Source of the DNA: Pictodentalium vernedei
Lineage: Eukaryota > Mollusca > Scaphopoda > Dentaliida > Dentaliidae
Direction: 5' to 3'
Length of the DNA stretch: 64,000 bases
Assembly: GCA_031216915.1 (NCBI GenBank)
Contig: CM062296.1
Coordinates: 796,335,608 to 796,399,607, forward strand
Shown one piece after another: positions 1 through 11,818 of this stretch. The stretch's first letter is position 1; the number at the start of each line of letters is the position of its first letter. Below the pieces are notes generated by a model, which was not told the DNA's origin, made no database searches, and was given only the letters and a program-made list of their open reading frames with translations. A program made the translations under genes and the position numbers.

Positions 1-31
1 AATATTATGCTTCAGTTGTGTTATTTTCCTC

Positions 32-420
32 TTAGGCCTAAAAAAAGTTAAAAATCTGTTTCTCAGGCCCTACCACATGGTCCTTTTGGCTGACGTATGT
101 TCTCTTTTTATAATCATTGCAAACTTAAAAAAATAAATATTAAATGGTTTATGTCTGATATTTTACCCAAGTTAATAAAATTGATAAATTTGTCCCATGA
201 TTGTAACAAGGTTTTGCAGTGCTTTAGCATTGCAAAGCCTTCTTACACACAAGGGACTAAATACACCACCACCCATGCTATTCTGTAGATTATGAGGCCT
301 TAAACATAAAACAAACCTATAACATGACCTTTTGATGGCACAGAAATAATAATAAAAATAAAAGATAAAATAAAAAACTGCCTGCTCGCATGCAGTGTTA
401 CAAAATGGCCTGAGAAACAA
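32..420. mobile_element. MITE family M3, copy A
   Basis: Inverted termini CTGTTTCTCAGGCC (56-69) and GGCCTGAGAAAC (407-418) enclose a core with a central imperfect hairpin, in which 'gcattgcaaagccttctt' pairs with the sequence before it. On the left the similarity extends outward to TTAGGCC at 32, as in copy C (24703-25222). There is no coding capacity. Short ORFs in it are chance. Confidence 0.7.
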
Positions 421-662
421 ACTTTGTCGGAGGTTAATATATTGTAATTTCTGTAGTCCATATTTCACTTTGTTGCCTGTGGTCAAGTGACAACAGGCTC
501 AGTGTTATAATATACATGGAAATATCATAAGCATTCATGACTGTGAATGTTTTAGCCTATCAGTGTAAAAAGCTTGAAAACCTTTATGGAAAAATAGGTG
601 CTTAACTGGAAGAGTGCTAAATTATTTTTTTCCATCAAATCTTGTACACATGTCTTTGCCTG

Positions 663-704
663 GTTACAATTGATGGGAGAGTGCACTCTCCCATCAATTG
701 TAAC
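663..704. repeat. perfect 42-bp palindrome in MITE M1 copy a
   Basis: The sequence runs from gttacaattgatgg to its exact complement ccatcaattgtaac, with GTGCAC at the centre. The equivalent palindrome in copy b is at 7071-7130. Confidence 0.9.
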
Positions 705-801
705 AAGGCAAACCCCTACAGACTAAATAATATCACTTCAAAGATAATACAAAGCACATTCACTGAATATGAGCCTTCAAGCTGTGGCACCGGTGCCCCA
801 C

Positions 802-1963
802 GGTATCTTCCCCCCTGTGTATCCCCCCCTGGGGGGGGGGGGGATACACTAGTGCATCCCCCCCCCCCCACAGGGGAAGATACACTAGTGTATCTTACCC
901 CCACCCTGGGTATCTCCCCCCCCCCCCCCTCCAATATTTTTTTTAACATTGATAACATCAGGCATGACTATTGATGGTGTTTATTATTTTTTCGGACATT
1001 CCAGGTTTGACAGGTTTTTTGATGAAAAAAATTCACTCAAACAAAATATATGTACACATTTTGAAATTATAATAACATTCCACACCTTACAGTGGAAGGT
1101 TGATAATTACAGAACATTTCACTCATCATTGTTATTTAGAAATTATAATAACATTCCATGCCTTTCAGAGAAAGGTTTATATTATCAGAAAAGTGTCTTC
1201 CAAAAGAACATCATGGGGAGCACGTCATGGCAGGCTAATGGGGGTGGGGGAAGATACGCAGGTCTGTGTATCTTCCCCCACCCACATATTCACCTATCAC
1301 TGTTATTATTTTGAAAAAATATTCCTTGCCTTTCAGGGAAAGGTCCATAATATCTGAACAAGGTCTATCAAAATGAACATCATGGGGAGCACTTTATGGA
1401 AGGCTAAGGGTGGGGGGAAGATACATAAGCCTGTGTATCTTCCCCCCCCCCCCCCCCCCCCCGACATATTCACTCATCATTGTTATTTAGAAATTATAAT
1501 AACATTGCACGCCTTTCAATGAAAGGTTTATATTATCAGAAAAGTGTCTATCAAAATGAACATCGTATCTTCCCCTCTACCCACATATTCACCTATCAAT
1601 GTTATTATTTTGAAATTATAACATTTCATGCCTTTCAGGGAAAGGTCTATAATATCTGAACAAGGTCTATCAAAAATCAACATCATATAGAGCACTCTTT
1701 TTTTATACATTTTGACCCCAGCTTCGACACAACTGCAGTGTCTGGGAAGGGACTCAGATATCCTTTACCAAAACAATTTGCAAGATGGGTTCTCATTCCA
1801 GCTTGAGAGTTGAGAAAAAAATTATGATATATATATATATACTTTCCTTTGTATAATAATGCTTTATAACTTGTTGTTTTTTTTACTCACAGGTGGGGGG
1901 GGGGGGGGGGAAGATACCCAGGGTGGGGGGGGGGAGATACACAGGGAGGGGGGGAAGATACCC
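802..1963. mobile_element. GC-rich-ended insertion nested in MITE M1 copy a
   Basis: The left end reads GGTATCTTCCCCCCTGTG. The right end carries the complementary pattern, with repeats of GGGGAAGATACCC and GGAGATACACAGGG. Further GGGGAAGATAC/GTATCTTCCCC hairpins lie inside at about 1246-1280, 1408-1455 and 1565-1580. It looks like an element with subterminal arrays of one inverted motif. No coding region was found. Poly-C and poly-G runs may have miscounted lengths. Confidence 0.6.
1060..1700. repeat. degenerate tandem units in the GC-ended insertion
   Basis: About four irregular units share 'aaattataataacatt', 'gcctttcagrgaaaggt' and 'atcaaaatgaacatcatgg'. Some units are interrupted by GAAGATAC hairpins. 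No coding role is seen. Confidence 0.65.
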
Positions 1964-2182
1964 TGTTATACCAGCACTTCAGAATAAAGCCCAAATATGG
2001 ACTTCCAGCACTCTACCAGTTAAACACTTTTATGTGGCGTACTCATCTTGTTTATTTAATAATTTAATAAGTTGTTAGTGTTACTCAAAGTTTTTAAGTG
2101 TTCCACGGTATTGTTTGTTAAAAATTTTATCTGAGAAATAAATTGATGGTCAGCCTTGATCCACAATTTCATTTTTATTACA

Positions 2183-3300
2183 CCATGGTTTCACCATGAA
2201 GGGAATTTATGGATTGCACTCTGTCCATCAGTCTCTGTCTGTCTGTCTGTCAGTCTGTCCCTCTGACCTGTTACCACCTGTATCTCCAAGATGATTAAGA
2301 GTTGCCATTTCAAATTTTGAACACACAATCTTTTTTTAAAAACAAATTCAAGATGGCTGACTGGCAGCCTTTATTGTTGGAGATTTCAGGTAATTAGTTT
2401 TATACCTAGAACTTCTAAACGTCTTTTCCGATTTCAATAATTTTTAGTATGGAGGTGTAACAGCATAAGATAAATAACATATCATACAGGCTTTTTTCTT
2501 GTGTGTAAATTATGCAAATTAGACAAACTTAAGCTTTTTTCAGCCATTTTTGTATATATTATGTTGGTGTGTCCTGTTACCATCTGTATCTTCGAGATGA
2601 TTGGATGTAGGTGTTTCAAATTTTCGACATCATGGAAAAATGACGCACATCAATTCATAAAAAAAAAAAAAAATTTAAGATGGCCGATTGTGCAGGTTTT
2701 GAGGTTTGTCTTTCTTTTCTTCAAAGTGGAGACTTACCTTGTAGCATATTGCCATGGTTCCTATTTTATGTTAGCATGCTTTTTGGGGCTATTATTATAT
2801 TATTTAATCCTTTAGCTACTTATTTACTTTAATTTTGGACTTTTATGTGCAGTTTTGGACTTTTTTTTTTTACTCCAGCCACCCCTTTACATTGGCCACC
2901 TGTTGGTGAGCCATGGGGTACTGATACCCCTTCTAATTTTGTATATATTATGTTAGTGAGTTCTGTTACCACCTGTATCTGAGGGATGCTTTGACCCTTA
3001 TTTTCAAATTTTCAACAGTGATCAGGCATTATGTAAAATTGATGCATGTAAATTTTTTTTTAAAAAGAAATAAAGATTGTCGACAGGTGGCCATTTTTAT
3101 TGGAAAGTGCGTGCAATTAGTTTTCTGCCTAGAACTTCTAAATGGCATTTCTGATTTCAATAATTTCTGGTATGGATGTGTAGCAGCATAAGATAAATAT
3201 CATATTCTGTTTTTTTCTGTTGAATAAGTTATGCAAATTACATGAACTTAGCTTTTTTCAGTCATATTTTGTATATGTATGTTGGTGTGTCCTGTCATCC
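2183..3300 (+). repeat. (TGTC)n-linked interspersed repeat, two degenerate units
   Basis: The repeat starts at 'gtttcaccatgaagggaa', then a short CTGT tract, then 'gttaccacctgtatct' and an 'aagatggc' block. It ends in 'tatgcaaattag'. A second unit follows from about 2940. The same order occurs at 17054-17560 and, reversed, in part at 52830-54300. Two ATGCAAAT octamers lie at 2512-2519 and 3231-3238. Non-coding. Confidence 0.7.
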
Positions 3301-3644
3301 AAAATGCAATTGATTCTGTTCCAATCCAGAAAAAAGTCACTTTTATGCTTAAACTCGGTCCCTCAGTTCACCAAATATCAATAATGTTTCACAAAAATCT
3401 CTAGAATTTATATAAGTAATTGAACCAGTCATATTTTGAAACTTTCACAAGTAAGATCTGATTGGTTCTATTCCTGATCACATTCAGGGACCGATCAGGA
3501 CTATTTAAAATACGCTCTAGCCTCGGAGCCTATTTTTTCAATTCATGCGCCAGATTTCAATTTACGGAGTCACACTGCTGTTTGTAACACACACTGCAAG
3601 TATGTAATAGCTCTCATAATTTTCATTTAGTACACTATAGCAAT

Positions 3645-3732
3645 CATTAATCTTCACTGTGGTTTCTGATCAAGTCTTGGCTGCCTATTTAGGCAGCCAA
3701 GACTTGATCAGAAACCGCAGTGAAGATTAATG
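3645..3732. repeat. 88-bp near-perfect hairpin
   Basis: Arms of about 42 nt run from cattaatcttcactgtgg to its complement at 3715-3732, with a TATTTA loop and one mismatch. Part of the arm (gtagccaagacttga) recurs near 50412. No transposon ends were recognised around it. It could be a foldback element or a hairpin RNA precursor. Confidence 0.85.
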
Positions 3733-4355
3733 CTTGGTAATTAAGACTTGAAGTATTAACTTAAGCACTCTACAACAATGATAAATGATAATTATATATA
3801 TAATACATGTAAGAGTGTCTCTCTCGATTATCCATTGAAAGAATATCAAAATATGATCTGAAAAGTTACACGCCAACTGAGAAGCCTATTTCTGAGATTT
3901 AAGAGCCAGGTCTTGATGTTTCAGAACCAAATACGCACTGGCGCATGCCCAGGTCGGTCCCTGACATTGATACCTTTGAAGCTACTAACAAGTCACCCAA
4001 CAGTTTGTGCACAGCTCCTCAGTTGACAAAATATTTAGAATTCTCTCTAAAGATAAGATCAGTAATTCAGCCAATATGAATAAAGTATTCATTGCTTGAG
4101 CTCATTGAGGTCACTCAATAATTTAAGCAATCATATCTTCTTTGTTAGAGCTCTTTTAGATTTGATAACTAAGATGTATTTGTTGAATTCCTCATTATAA
4201 TGAGATCGGGGTACAAGTCAGTTATAAAAACCAGCCCGGTCTGACTGTTTCAGGTTGGTCCTCGAATTCCACTACTTGTAATATATTTTCATATAATGAC
4301 AAGCTTTACAGGTTTGAAAAAAGCTCTGCCCAGCATCACTGATGTGTAACCTTTG

Positions 4356-4648
4356 TTTTTTAGCTGCGACTAGCAGCTCAATAAGTGGCAATGTCGGTCT
4401 GTTGGTCTGTCTGTCAGTCTGTCTGTCGGTCGGTCTGTCGGTCTGTGACCAACGAGTTTCAAAACTCAATAACTTTTGAAATACTTGATGGAATGACTTT
4501 ATATTTGGCATGTAAGTGTATCTTATTGATGTCTAGCCACTGTTCAATGCATGTGTTGTTCAAAATATTTTTCTTGGAGTTATGTCCCTTGATGAACTGA
4601 GAATTTTGTGAGATTGCACCACCCGTCACAGCTACGGCATCGATGTTG
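4356..4648 (+). repeat. interspersed repeat R2, copy 1
   Basis: It begins with the dyad AGCTGCGACTAGCAGCT. A TCTG/TCGG microsatellite follows (4393-4446), then 'gaccaacgagtttcaaaac', and it ends at 'cacagctacggcatcgatg'. A copy at 23731-24036 is nearly identical outside the microsatellite, so both spread recently. Several short ORFs are translations of the microsatellite and are not genes. Confidence 0.8.
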
Positions 4649-4668
4649 TGATTTTTCATATCTTTTTT

Positions 4669-6600
4669 TTAGCTCACCTGGCCTAAAAGTCATCCGGCAT
4701 CCATAAACTTTTCACATTTTCATCTTCTTCTCTGTAAACACTGAGGCAGTGTGAACCAAACTTGGCAGAAATGGTCTGTGGGAAGTCCTCTACAAACGAT
4801 CCTCATTTTGTTCCCGTCGGATGTAAAACATGGCTTCCACAGGCATTCTTTGATTCTGGTTGGTGGATTTTCCAAAATCTTCTCCTCTGAAACCACCAGG
4901 CCAAATGTTTTGAAACTTCATATAGATGATGACTGGGACCCCCTACCAACGATCCTCAGTTAATGTTGATCAGGTTACAAACATGGCCGCAATTGTGGCT
5001 TACAGTTACTATAGAAACCCTATGAGAAATCACATTTTCATCTTCTTCTCTGGAACTACTGAGCCGACGTGAAGCAAACCTGGCAGAGATAGTCTATGGG
5101 AGGTCTTCTACAAACGATCCTCATTTTGTTCCTATGGATATGAAAACATTCCACCAGAGGCATTCTTTGATCCTGATCGTTGGATTTTGAAAAATCTTCT
5201 CCTCTGAAACCATAGGGCCAAATGTTTTGAAACTTTGCATGGTTGATGACTGGGACCCCCTCTACCAACGATCCTCATTTAATGTTGATCATGCTGCTAA
5301 CATGGCTTCAGTTGCAGCTTATAGTTACTATAGAAACCCTATGGGAAATCACATTTTTATCTTCTCTGGAAATACTGAGCCGTCTTGAACCAAACTTGGC
5401 ATCTTGAACCAAACTTGGCAGGAATGGTCTATGGGAGGTCCTCTACAAAAGTTCCTCATTTTGTTCCTGTGGGTTGAAAAACATGGCCGCCAGATGCATT
5501 CTTTGATTCTGGTTGGTGGATTTTCAAAAACCTCCTCTGAATCTGCCAAGCCAAATGCTTTGATACTTCACATAAATGATGACTGGGATCCCCTCTATCA
5601 ACGATCCTCATTTAATGTTGATCGGGTTGTAAACATGGCTGCAATTGGAGCTTTTAGTTACTATAGCAACCCTATGAGAAATCACATTTCCATCTTCTTC
5701 TCTGGAACTACTGAGCCGACATGAACCAAACCTGGCAGGGATAGTCTATGGCAGGTCCTCTACAAACGCTCCTCATATTGTTACTGTGCATAGAAAAACG
5801 TGGCTGCCAGAAACATTTTTTGATTCTGATTGGTGGATTTTGAAAAAATGTCTCCTCTGAAGCCACAGGGCCAAATGTTTTGAAACTTATATAGTCAGTG
5901 GATTAAAAGGAATCACTTTGAAGTATGTCATCATTTATGTTTGATTTAATCTATAGTCTATGGCCGCAATTGTGGCTTACAGTTACTATAGAAACCCTAT
6001 GAGAAATCACATTATCATCTTCTTCTCTGGAACTACTGAGCTGACGTGAAGCAAATCTGGCAGGGATAGTCTACGGGAGGTCTTCTACAAACGATCCTCA
6101 TTTTGTTCCTATGGATATGAAAACATTCCACCAGAGGCATTCTTTGATTCTGATCGTTGGATTTTGAAAAATCTTCTCATCTGAAACCACAGGGCCAAAT
6201 GTTTTGAAACTTTGCATGGTTGATGACTAAGACACCCTCTACCATCTATCCTCATTTAATGTTGATCGGGTTGCAAACATGTCTGCAATTGTGGTTTATA
6301 GTTACTATAGAAACCCTATGGGAAATCACATTTTCATCTTCTTCTCTGGAACTACTAAGCTGATGTGAACCAAATCTGGCAGGGATAGTCTATGGCAGGT
6401 CTTCTACAAACACTCCTCATTTTGTTACTGTGTATCCAAAAACATGACTGCCAGAAGCATTTTTTGATTCCGATCGGTGGATTTTCAAAAATCTTCTCCT
6501 CTGAAACCACAGGGCCAAATGTTTTGAAACTTATATTGTCTGTGGATTAAAAGGAATCACTTTGAAGTATGTCATCATTTATGTTTGATTTAATCTGTCA
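4669..6600 (+). repeat. tandem array, about 320-bp unit, 6 copies
   Basis: The array opens at 'tttagctcacctggcc'. Units restart at about 4712, 5031, 5350, 5683, 6008 and 6327, each with 'cacattttcatcttcttc' or a close variant. Each unit carries 'caaacgatcctcattttgtt' and 'aaatgttttgaaact'. ORFs of 66-106 codons in it are by-products of the repeat. The sixth unit is shortened and diverged. Confidence 0.8.
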
Positions 6601-6719
6601 ATATAATTGATTAGTTTTACATATATTGGATATCACATTGCAGTTGTACGCTTTGTTAATGTGCACCATGCAGGGATTCTTTGGCCCTCTTTGGAATAGG
6701 GTCTTGGACCCCTGTCATT

Positions 6720-6968
6720 AGGAAAGAGAAGAAACATACAATGTATAAAAAATGTTATCTTCAAATTGACCAGAGAACATTAATACAACAACACCCACAT
6801 GCATGCTACCAGTTCAATTATTCAAACAGCCAGCTGGCTGCCCCACTATGAATCGGGGAAAATTTGTGAGGTCTTCAATTGGGAATTTGTCTTGGAAGAG
6901 AAGAAACATACAATGCATAAAAATGTTTATCTTCAAATTGAACTGTGAACATTAATACAACAGCAACT
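6720..6968 (+). repeat. pair of about 73-bp direct repeats
   Basis: The segments 6723-6795 and 6896-6968 share 'gagaagaaacatacaatg' and 'cttcaaattgamc' at about 85-90 percent identity by eye. Nothing else is recognised between 6600 and 7014. Confidence 0.6.
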
Positions 6969-7018
6969 AAATATGCACTATCAGTTCAACTATCTAAACA
7001 TCATGACTGACCCATTAA

Positions 7019-7260
7019 CTGGTAGAGTGCTAAATTATTTTTGCCCATCAAAACTTGTTCACATGTTTTTGCCTTGTTACAATTTATGGGGGAGTGCCTG
7101 TAGGCACTCCCCCATAAATTGTAACAAGGCAAATCTACACAGACTAAATAATTTCACTTCGAAGATAATATGAAGCATATGTGCTGAGTATGAGGCCCTT
7201 ATATTACAGTCCCTGCACATCAGAGTAAAGCCCAAATATGGGCTTCCAGCACTCTACCAG
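7019..7260. mobile_element. TTAA-flanked MITE family M1, copy b (intact, 242 bp)
   Basis: TTAA lies at 7015-7018 and 7261-7264. The terminal repeats CTGGTAGAGTGCT and AGCACTCTACCAG are perfect over 13 bp. A 60-bp near-perfect palindrome fills 7071-7130. TTAA duplication is the mark of the piggyBac superfamily, although these ends do not begin CCC. Non-coding. Confidence 0.85.
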
Positions 7261-7264
7261 TTAA

Positions 7265-7622
7265 GTTTGGATAGCTGAAGGGATAGTATACATGTAAGTT
7301 TCATAACAATCAACAATCATATGAAATCATGTTCCCTTCAATTTCTGTAGTCTCTATTAAATAGTTCTTATACTATCAAAGAACAACCTGTCATTTGCCT
7401 AGAATTCAGATCCTTTTTATACTTCATTAGATTTGCAGTTATTGGTGTTCTGAGGGCTTCTGACCACTCCGTTCAGGACACAGATTGTGAATTAATTTTT
7501 TCATTGAGTGGAGACTAAGTTTAGGTAATTTGGTTTTGGAAACTGGGAAAAATCATGCCCAAAAGCCATTGGGAAAGGGTCCCATATTTGGCCCCTGAAG
7601 ACACCCCAAAGAATCCCAGACA
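7265..7622. other. no recognisable feature
   Basis: AT-rich intronic sequence between MITE M1 copy b and the left end of a DIRS element. No coding or repeat signal was identified. Confidence 0.5.
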
Positions 7623-7720
7623 TATTTTTATACTAATAACCAGTGGCCCAGACTTAGCTGGTGCAAACTCATTAATTTCCAGGGCCAAACACAAATTTTG
7701 AACCCCCCAATCCCCAAAAT
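7623..7720 (+). repeat. left inverted terminal repeat, DIRS A copy 1
   Basis: It contains 'cccagacttagctggtgc', 'gggccaaacacaaatttt' and 'ccccaaaatttgcat' in the order seen in the family B terminal repeats. The inner half of the repeat is missing. Confidence 0.8.
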
Positions 7721-7728
7721 TTGCATAA

Positions 7729-9265
7729 ATGCCTCTTATTCCATTAAAAGCAGCTAGCTCGACCAGTGAAGTGGTAACCCTGCTAGTGGGAGCCGTGTCA
7801 ACAGATAAGTCCATAGCGGTCAAGGAGAGTATAGATTTGGGTAGAGCGAGCACTTCAAAATCAAAAGCTCACCCAGCAATGATGGCAAAAGGGAAGAAGC
7901 CAGCAAGTTTCTTAACGGGATGCTCGACGAGATCTGGGGTCAAATCGCGAGTGGGGGAGCTTTCTCCATCCTGTCAACAGCTGGGGCCAGCTGTTGCGGT
8001 TGCAGGAAACTTTACTGAGTCGGAGCTAACATCCTCATTGGCCGATCGAGGCACTCTATCCACACTACAGCCGGTGTCGGCAACAATTATAGCTACTTCC
8101 ACATCAAGTACCAAGCACATTAGACCGCTTACTAGCTATCCGACTTCGGAAATTCAAGCTGTTCTGTGAAGATGCTCCCAGTCTTTCATTCCGAAGTTGG
8201 GTCATCCAATAACTAGTACATTGAGGCATGAATATGCGGAGCATTCAGGATGCCCGGCAAAAAGATGTGGGGACAAATCGCCATCCCAAGTACATCATTT
8301 GGCAAAGAAACATAAGACTGCTGCCCCGCAACCCTCAGCTACAATCATACTGTCGCAGAAATCCCTTCCTAGCCAAAGCAAGTGTAGCAATCAACAGACT
8401 CTGGGAGTGAGCTGTCGGACCGTGCTGGCTCAGTATGGTCATCCATTCACTCGGACAGAGCCGACCGTACGTCACAGCCTGACCAAGCGGATGATGATGG
8501 GGAGGTGGTGGAAGATTCTCCTACCAATACAGAACAACATATGGAAACGATGAATTTTATTCATCGGTTTTTTCCTGAATTAGTTCCCTCTGGTCAGCAA
8601 GCTGCTTCTGCTAGGCAGAGATCGCTTTCATCCCTAGATAGGGATACCCTGCGGAGGAAAGAGGATGTCCTTTCCTTCCTGAGTCAGTCTGTCCATGTGT
8701 CAGAGGCTTTCAGCCTTGTTGACGATGTATTATTTATCCTAGCAAGTTCGAGAAAGAAATATCCTTTCTTGTCAGCATCTTTCATTTGCATACCATTGCA
8801 TACCGTTTCCTGGACCTAGTAAATTAAAAACGGTTGGAGAAGATGTACAGAGAGCTCCTCTGTGTTTGGATGATCGGGTTGCGGATAGGGACATATCATT
8901 ACCCGCATCATTCAATGTCTGTTCAGACATGATCGAATCTACAATTGATTCTAGTCCTGCAATTCTGGATGCTGTCTTACACAGATCATATCACCAGGGC
9001 TTTGGACCATCGTCAAATTTGACGATATTAATGTGTCTCTCAAGAGTTCTTTCTAGGGTAGTTATGTATGCCACACATCCTTCCGCCCTTACAGTGGCTA
9101 ATATGGAATTATTAAGACATGATGGAGCGTTGGCATCGTCTTCCTCGATTGACGATCGGGTGAAAAGCTCTCTTAGAGTCGCGACAGTTTCGGGACATAT
9201 GTTGTTTGATGACAAGTTGTCCTTGGTGAACGATGAACCTACCAAGAAAGCTACCAGCACACTTC
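7729..9265 (+). pseudogene. DIRS A copy 1 gag remnant
   Basis: Broken reading frames (7729-8169, 8197-8553, 8505-8819, 8866-9260) align in order with Gag of the family B copies. Landmarks are KKHKTAAPQPS (family B KQRKTATPQAS), FIHRFFPELVPSGQ (FIRHFLPQVVPSGQ), DDVLFILASS, and VKSSLRVATVSGHMLF (VKNSLRVASVSGELLF). The N-terminal cysteine-rich segment and the Arg/Gly-rich C-terminus are absent. At least three frame changes make it a pseudogene. Confidence 0.75.
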
Positions 9266-10748
9266 TGCTGAGGATGCGTATTTTCATGTCATGGTTCATC
9301 TGACTTTCAGAAAGTACCTGCACTTTGCTGTCCAAGGGAAGGTTTTTCAGTTCAGAGCGATGTGTTTCGGCCTAAACCTGGCTCCTTGGGCGTTCACTCG
9401 GATAATGAACTCGGTAATGTCATACTTCCGAGCTCATTCAATCGTGGTTATATCGGCTAATCTGGATGACATTCTTCAGAGATACAGTGACAAAGATGCA
9501 CTTCACAACGATGTGCAGAGTCTGCTTCACTTATTCCAACATCTCAGTTTCATAGTAAATGAAAAGAAGTCGGATTTAGCACCATCCAAGTTCTTCATTC
9601 ACTTGGGAAAGAGCTTTGAGACTCATTGCAATCTGGTTCGCCTTCCGATAAACCAAGCGAAATTAGTCAGTTGCTATGCTCACTTCTGTCAAAACTCTCT
9701 AACAGTATCGGTGAAAGAGTTCATGCGACTAATGGGTCTGTGTGGAGTGGCGGCGGACTTGATTCTGCTGGGGCACTTATGCACGCATTCTCTCCAGATA
9801 TTCTTTATTCTGAACTGGAGTGTCAAGAAGCATTTGTTAGAACACCAGATTGTTTTAACAGATCTGATAAAACAAAAGGTTCAGATTTGGGCGGATCTCG
9901 GGTGGTTAACTCAAGGAGTTCCACTTCAGGTACTGGATCCGGTCTTTACTATTATGATGGAGTGCGTCCCTGATTCCTGCAGACCTGACATGCCAGGATC
10001 TTTGGGACTCTTTATTCCTCGAAAAAAACACATAAACATCAAAGAGATGATGTCTATTTAGCTGGCACTGAAACACTGGGTTATTCATGTAGCCAGCGTC
10101 CATGTGCAGATTCTGTTGGACAATTCGACAGTCGTGGCATATATCTCAGGAACCAGGGCTGCACTCATTCAATTCCTATATGCGAATTGACGGAGAAGAT
10201 TCTCCTATTTGCTCTGACTCATCACATTCATCTCTCAGTCTGTCATATTCCGGGTCGTGTGAACATAGTAGCAGACTCGCTCTCAAGGAAAGGTCACCTT
10301 TTGCCATCTTAGTGGACTCTCAACAAACGAATATTCCAGCAGATTTGCTACCAGTGGGGATCGTCCCATGATAGATCTTTTTGCCATGAACCTAAACAAT
10401 CAGGCTTTCAATGTTCGTGTCACCTTGCCCGGATCATCGAGCATTCGCAGTAGACGCTCTGTTGATCTCATGGAACTGAATAATAGGATATGCATATCCT
10501 CCAACTTCTCTGATTCAGCAGATTCTGTTAAAAATCAAACAGTCTTGCTGCAAAATCTTGCTGGTAGCACTTCTGTCGTCTCAGAAAGCCTGGATCAACC
10601 TAATCAGGTGTCTGTTATGGGACATTCCCCGGAAGCTTCCTCCTCTCTCTGTATCAGGGGAAGTCCTTTACTCCGCATTACAACCCAGAAGGTCTCAACT
10701 TTCACGTATTTCCGTTTGTGGTCCTTGCACAGGAAGCAGTTTACATGA
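9266..10748 (+). pseudogene. DIRS A copy 1 reverse transcriptase/RNase H remnant
   Basis: The remnant opens inside RT with the equivalent of DAYFHVMVH, so the N-terminal third of RT is deleted. The longest frame (9291-10061) covers the palm and connection. The catalytic YxDD box reads NLDD (9459-9470), a Tyr-to-Asn change that by itself would be expected to impair RT. The RNase H start 'TIMM' has lost the 'DASQTG' aspartate context, and the downstream parts lie in shifted frames to 10748. Non-functional. Confidence 0.85.
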
Positions 10749-11703
10749 CAAGCAGTGGACGCAATTTCTAATTGTAGGAGGACCTCGTCTTCATTGAATT
10801 ACACAGCAAAGTAGAGGGTTTTCTGTCATTGGTGTACAGACTAGTTGGTAGATGTCTATAATCCATATATTCCTCAGATTGCTAATTTTCTGATCTACTT
10901 GTTTGACATATTCAAACTGTAGCCTGTTACCATTAAGGGCTATAGGTCTATGTTATCAGACATATATTCTCATCATGATAACTTGAGTATTGGATTAGAT
11001 CCATCTTTATCCAGGCTAGTTAGAAATTTCTCTATCAATAGACTTAGAACCCTCAGATTAATTCCTGAGTGGAATTTGGCTTGGGTTCTTTTGAAGCTTC
11101 AAGAAGTTCCTTTTGAGCCATTAGATGATGTAGAATTTAAATTCCTCACTTATAAAATGGCTTTTCTCTTAGCCCTTGTATCTGCCAGATGAGTTAGTGA
11201 ACTCCATGCTTTATCTGTCGAAGATTCCCATTACTGTAGAGTGGGTAATATTATTACTTTTACTACGGAAGTGGGATTCTTGGCTAAGAATCAGATTCTG
11301 GATAAGCGGCAGGAACTTATTGTTATTAAGGCCTCACTGTCCTCGGACAGCCGTAGACCACTGTTGTATCCAGTGAGAGTGATGCGTATAGATTTTTCCT
11401 TTCACTTACACCTAACAGAAAGGATATTTCTGTTCATTCATTCATTAGATAGATGCAATTGGCAGTAAGAATTGCCTATCGGTGGATCAATGTTATGACA
11501 ATAAGATTTCAGCTCATGAGGTTAGGGCACTGTCTTCTTCTTGGGCTTATTCAAATAGTATTGTTATTACTGATTTAATGAAGGCAGCCTACTGGATGCA
11601 ACCGTCTTCATTTACAGAGTTCTATCTTAGAAATTTAGAATCTATCTCCAGTGACTTGAGGTCCTTGGGTCCTCTTTCTGTCACACAGAATGTTGTCCAT
11701 TAA
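10749..11703 (+). pseudogene. DIRS A copy 1 tyrosine recombinase remnant
   Basis: Fragments match the DIRS recombinase: PVTIKGYRSMLSD near 10923, NFSINRLRTLRLIPEWNLAW, and LALVSAR followed by a stop in place of the second Arg in the catalytic Arg box. The C-terminal block reads ISAHEVRALSSSWAYSNS (HxxR box), then MKAAYWMQPSSFTEFYLRN with the nucleophile Tyr, ending QNVVH at 11703. Several stops and shifts break it. Confidence 0.85.
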
Positions 11704-11792
11704 TAATACATCTTGGTGATGTTTTAGGCAGTCTGCTCAAGCATTGATGCCGTTCCGCTGCCCTCTTCGTTCTGAGGAATCTCCTTCAGAAC

Positions 11793-11818
11793 AAGGGGAG
11801 GGGTGGGGGGGGGGGGGT
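11793..11818 (+). repeat. G-rich tract downstream of DIRS A recombinase
   Basis: A run of G with few interruptions between the recombinase stop and the internal complementary region. The same tract stands at the same place in the other DIRS copies (18656-18670, 48590-48602, 61832-61854). Confidence 0.75.

Larger units (their letters stand above)
606..2019. mobile_element. TTAA-flanked MITE family M1, copy a, split by a nested insertion
   Basis: The element is bounded by TTAA at 602-605 and 2020-2023. Its ends are CTGGAAGAGTGCT and AGCACTCTACCAG, inverted with one mismatch. The left part (606-about 800) and the extreme right (about 1975-2019) match the compact 242-bp copy at 7019-7260. The 1.2 kb between them is a separate GC-ended insertion. 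A perfect 42-bp palindrome lies at 663-704. Confidence 0.8.
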
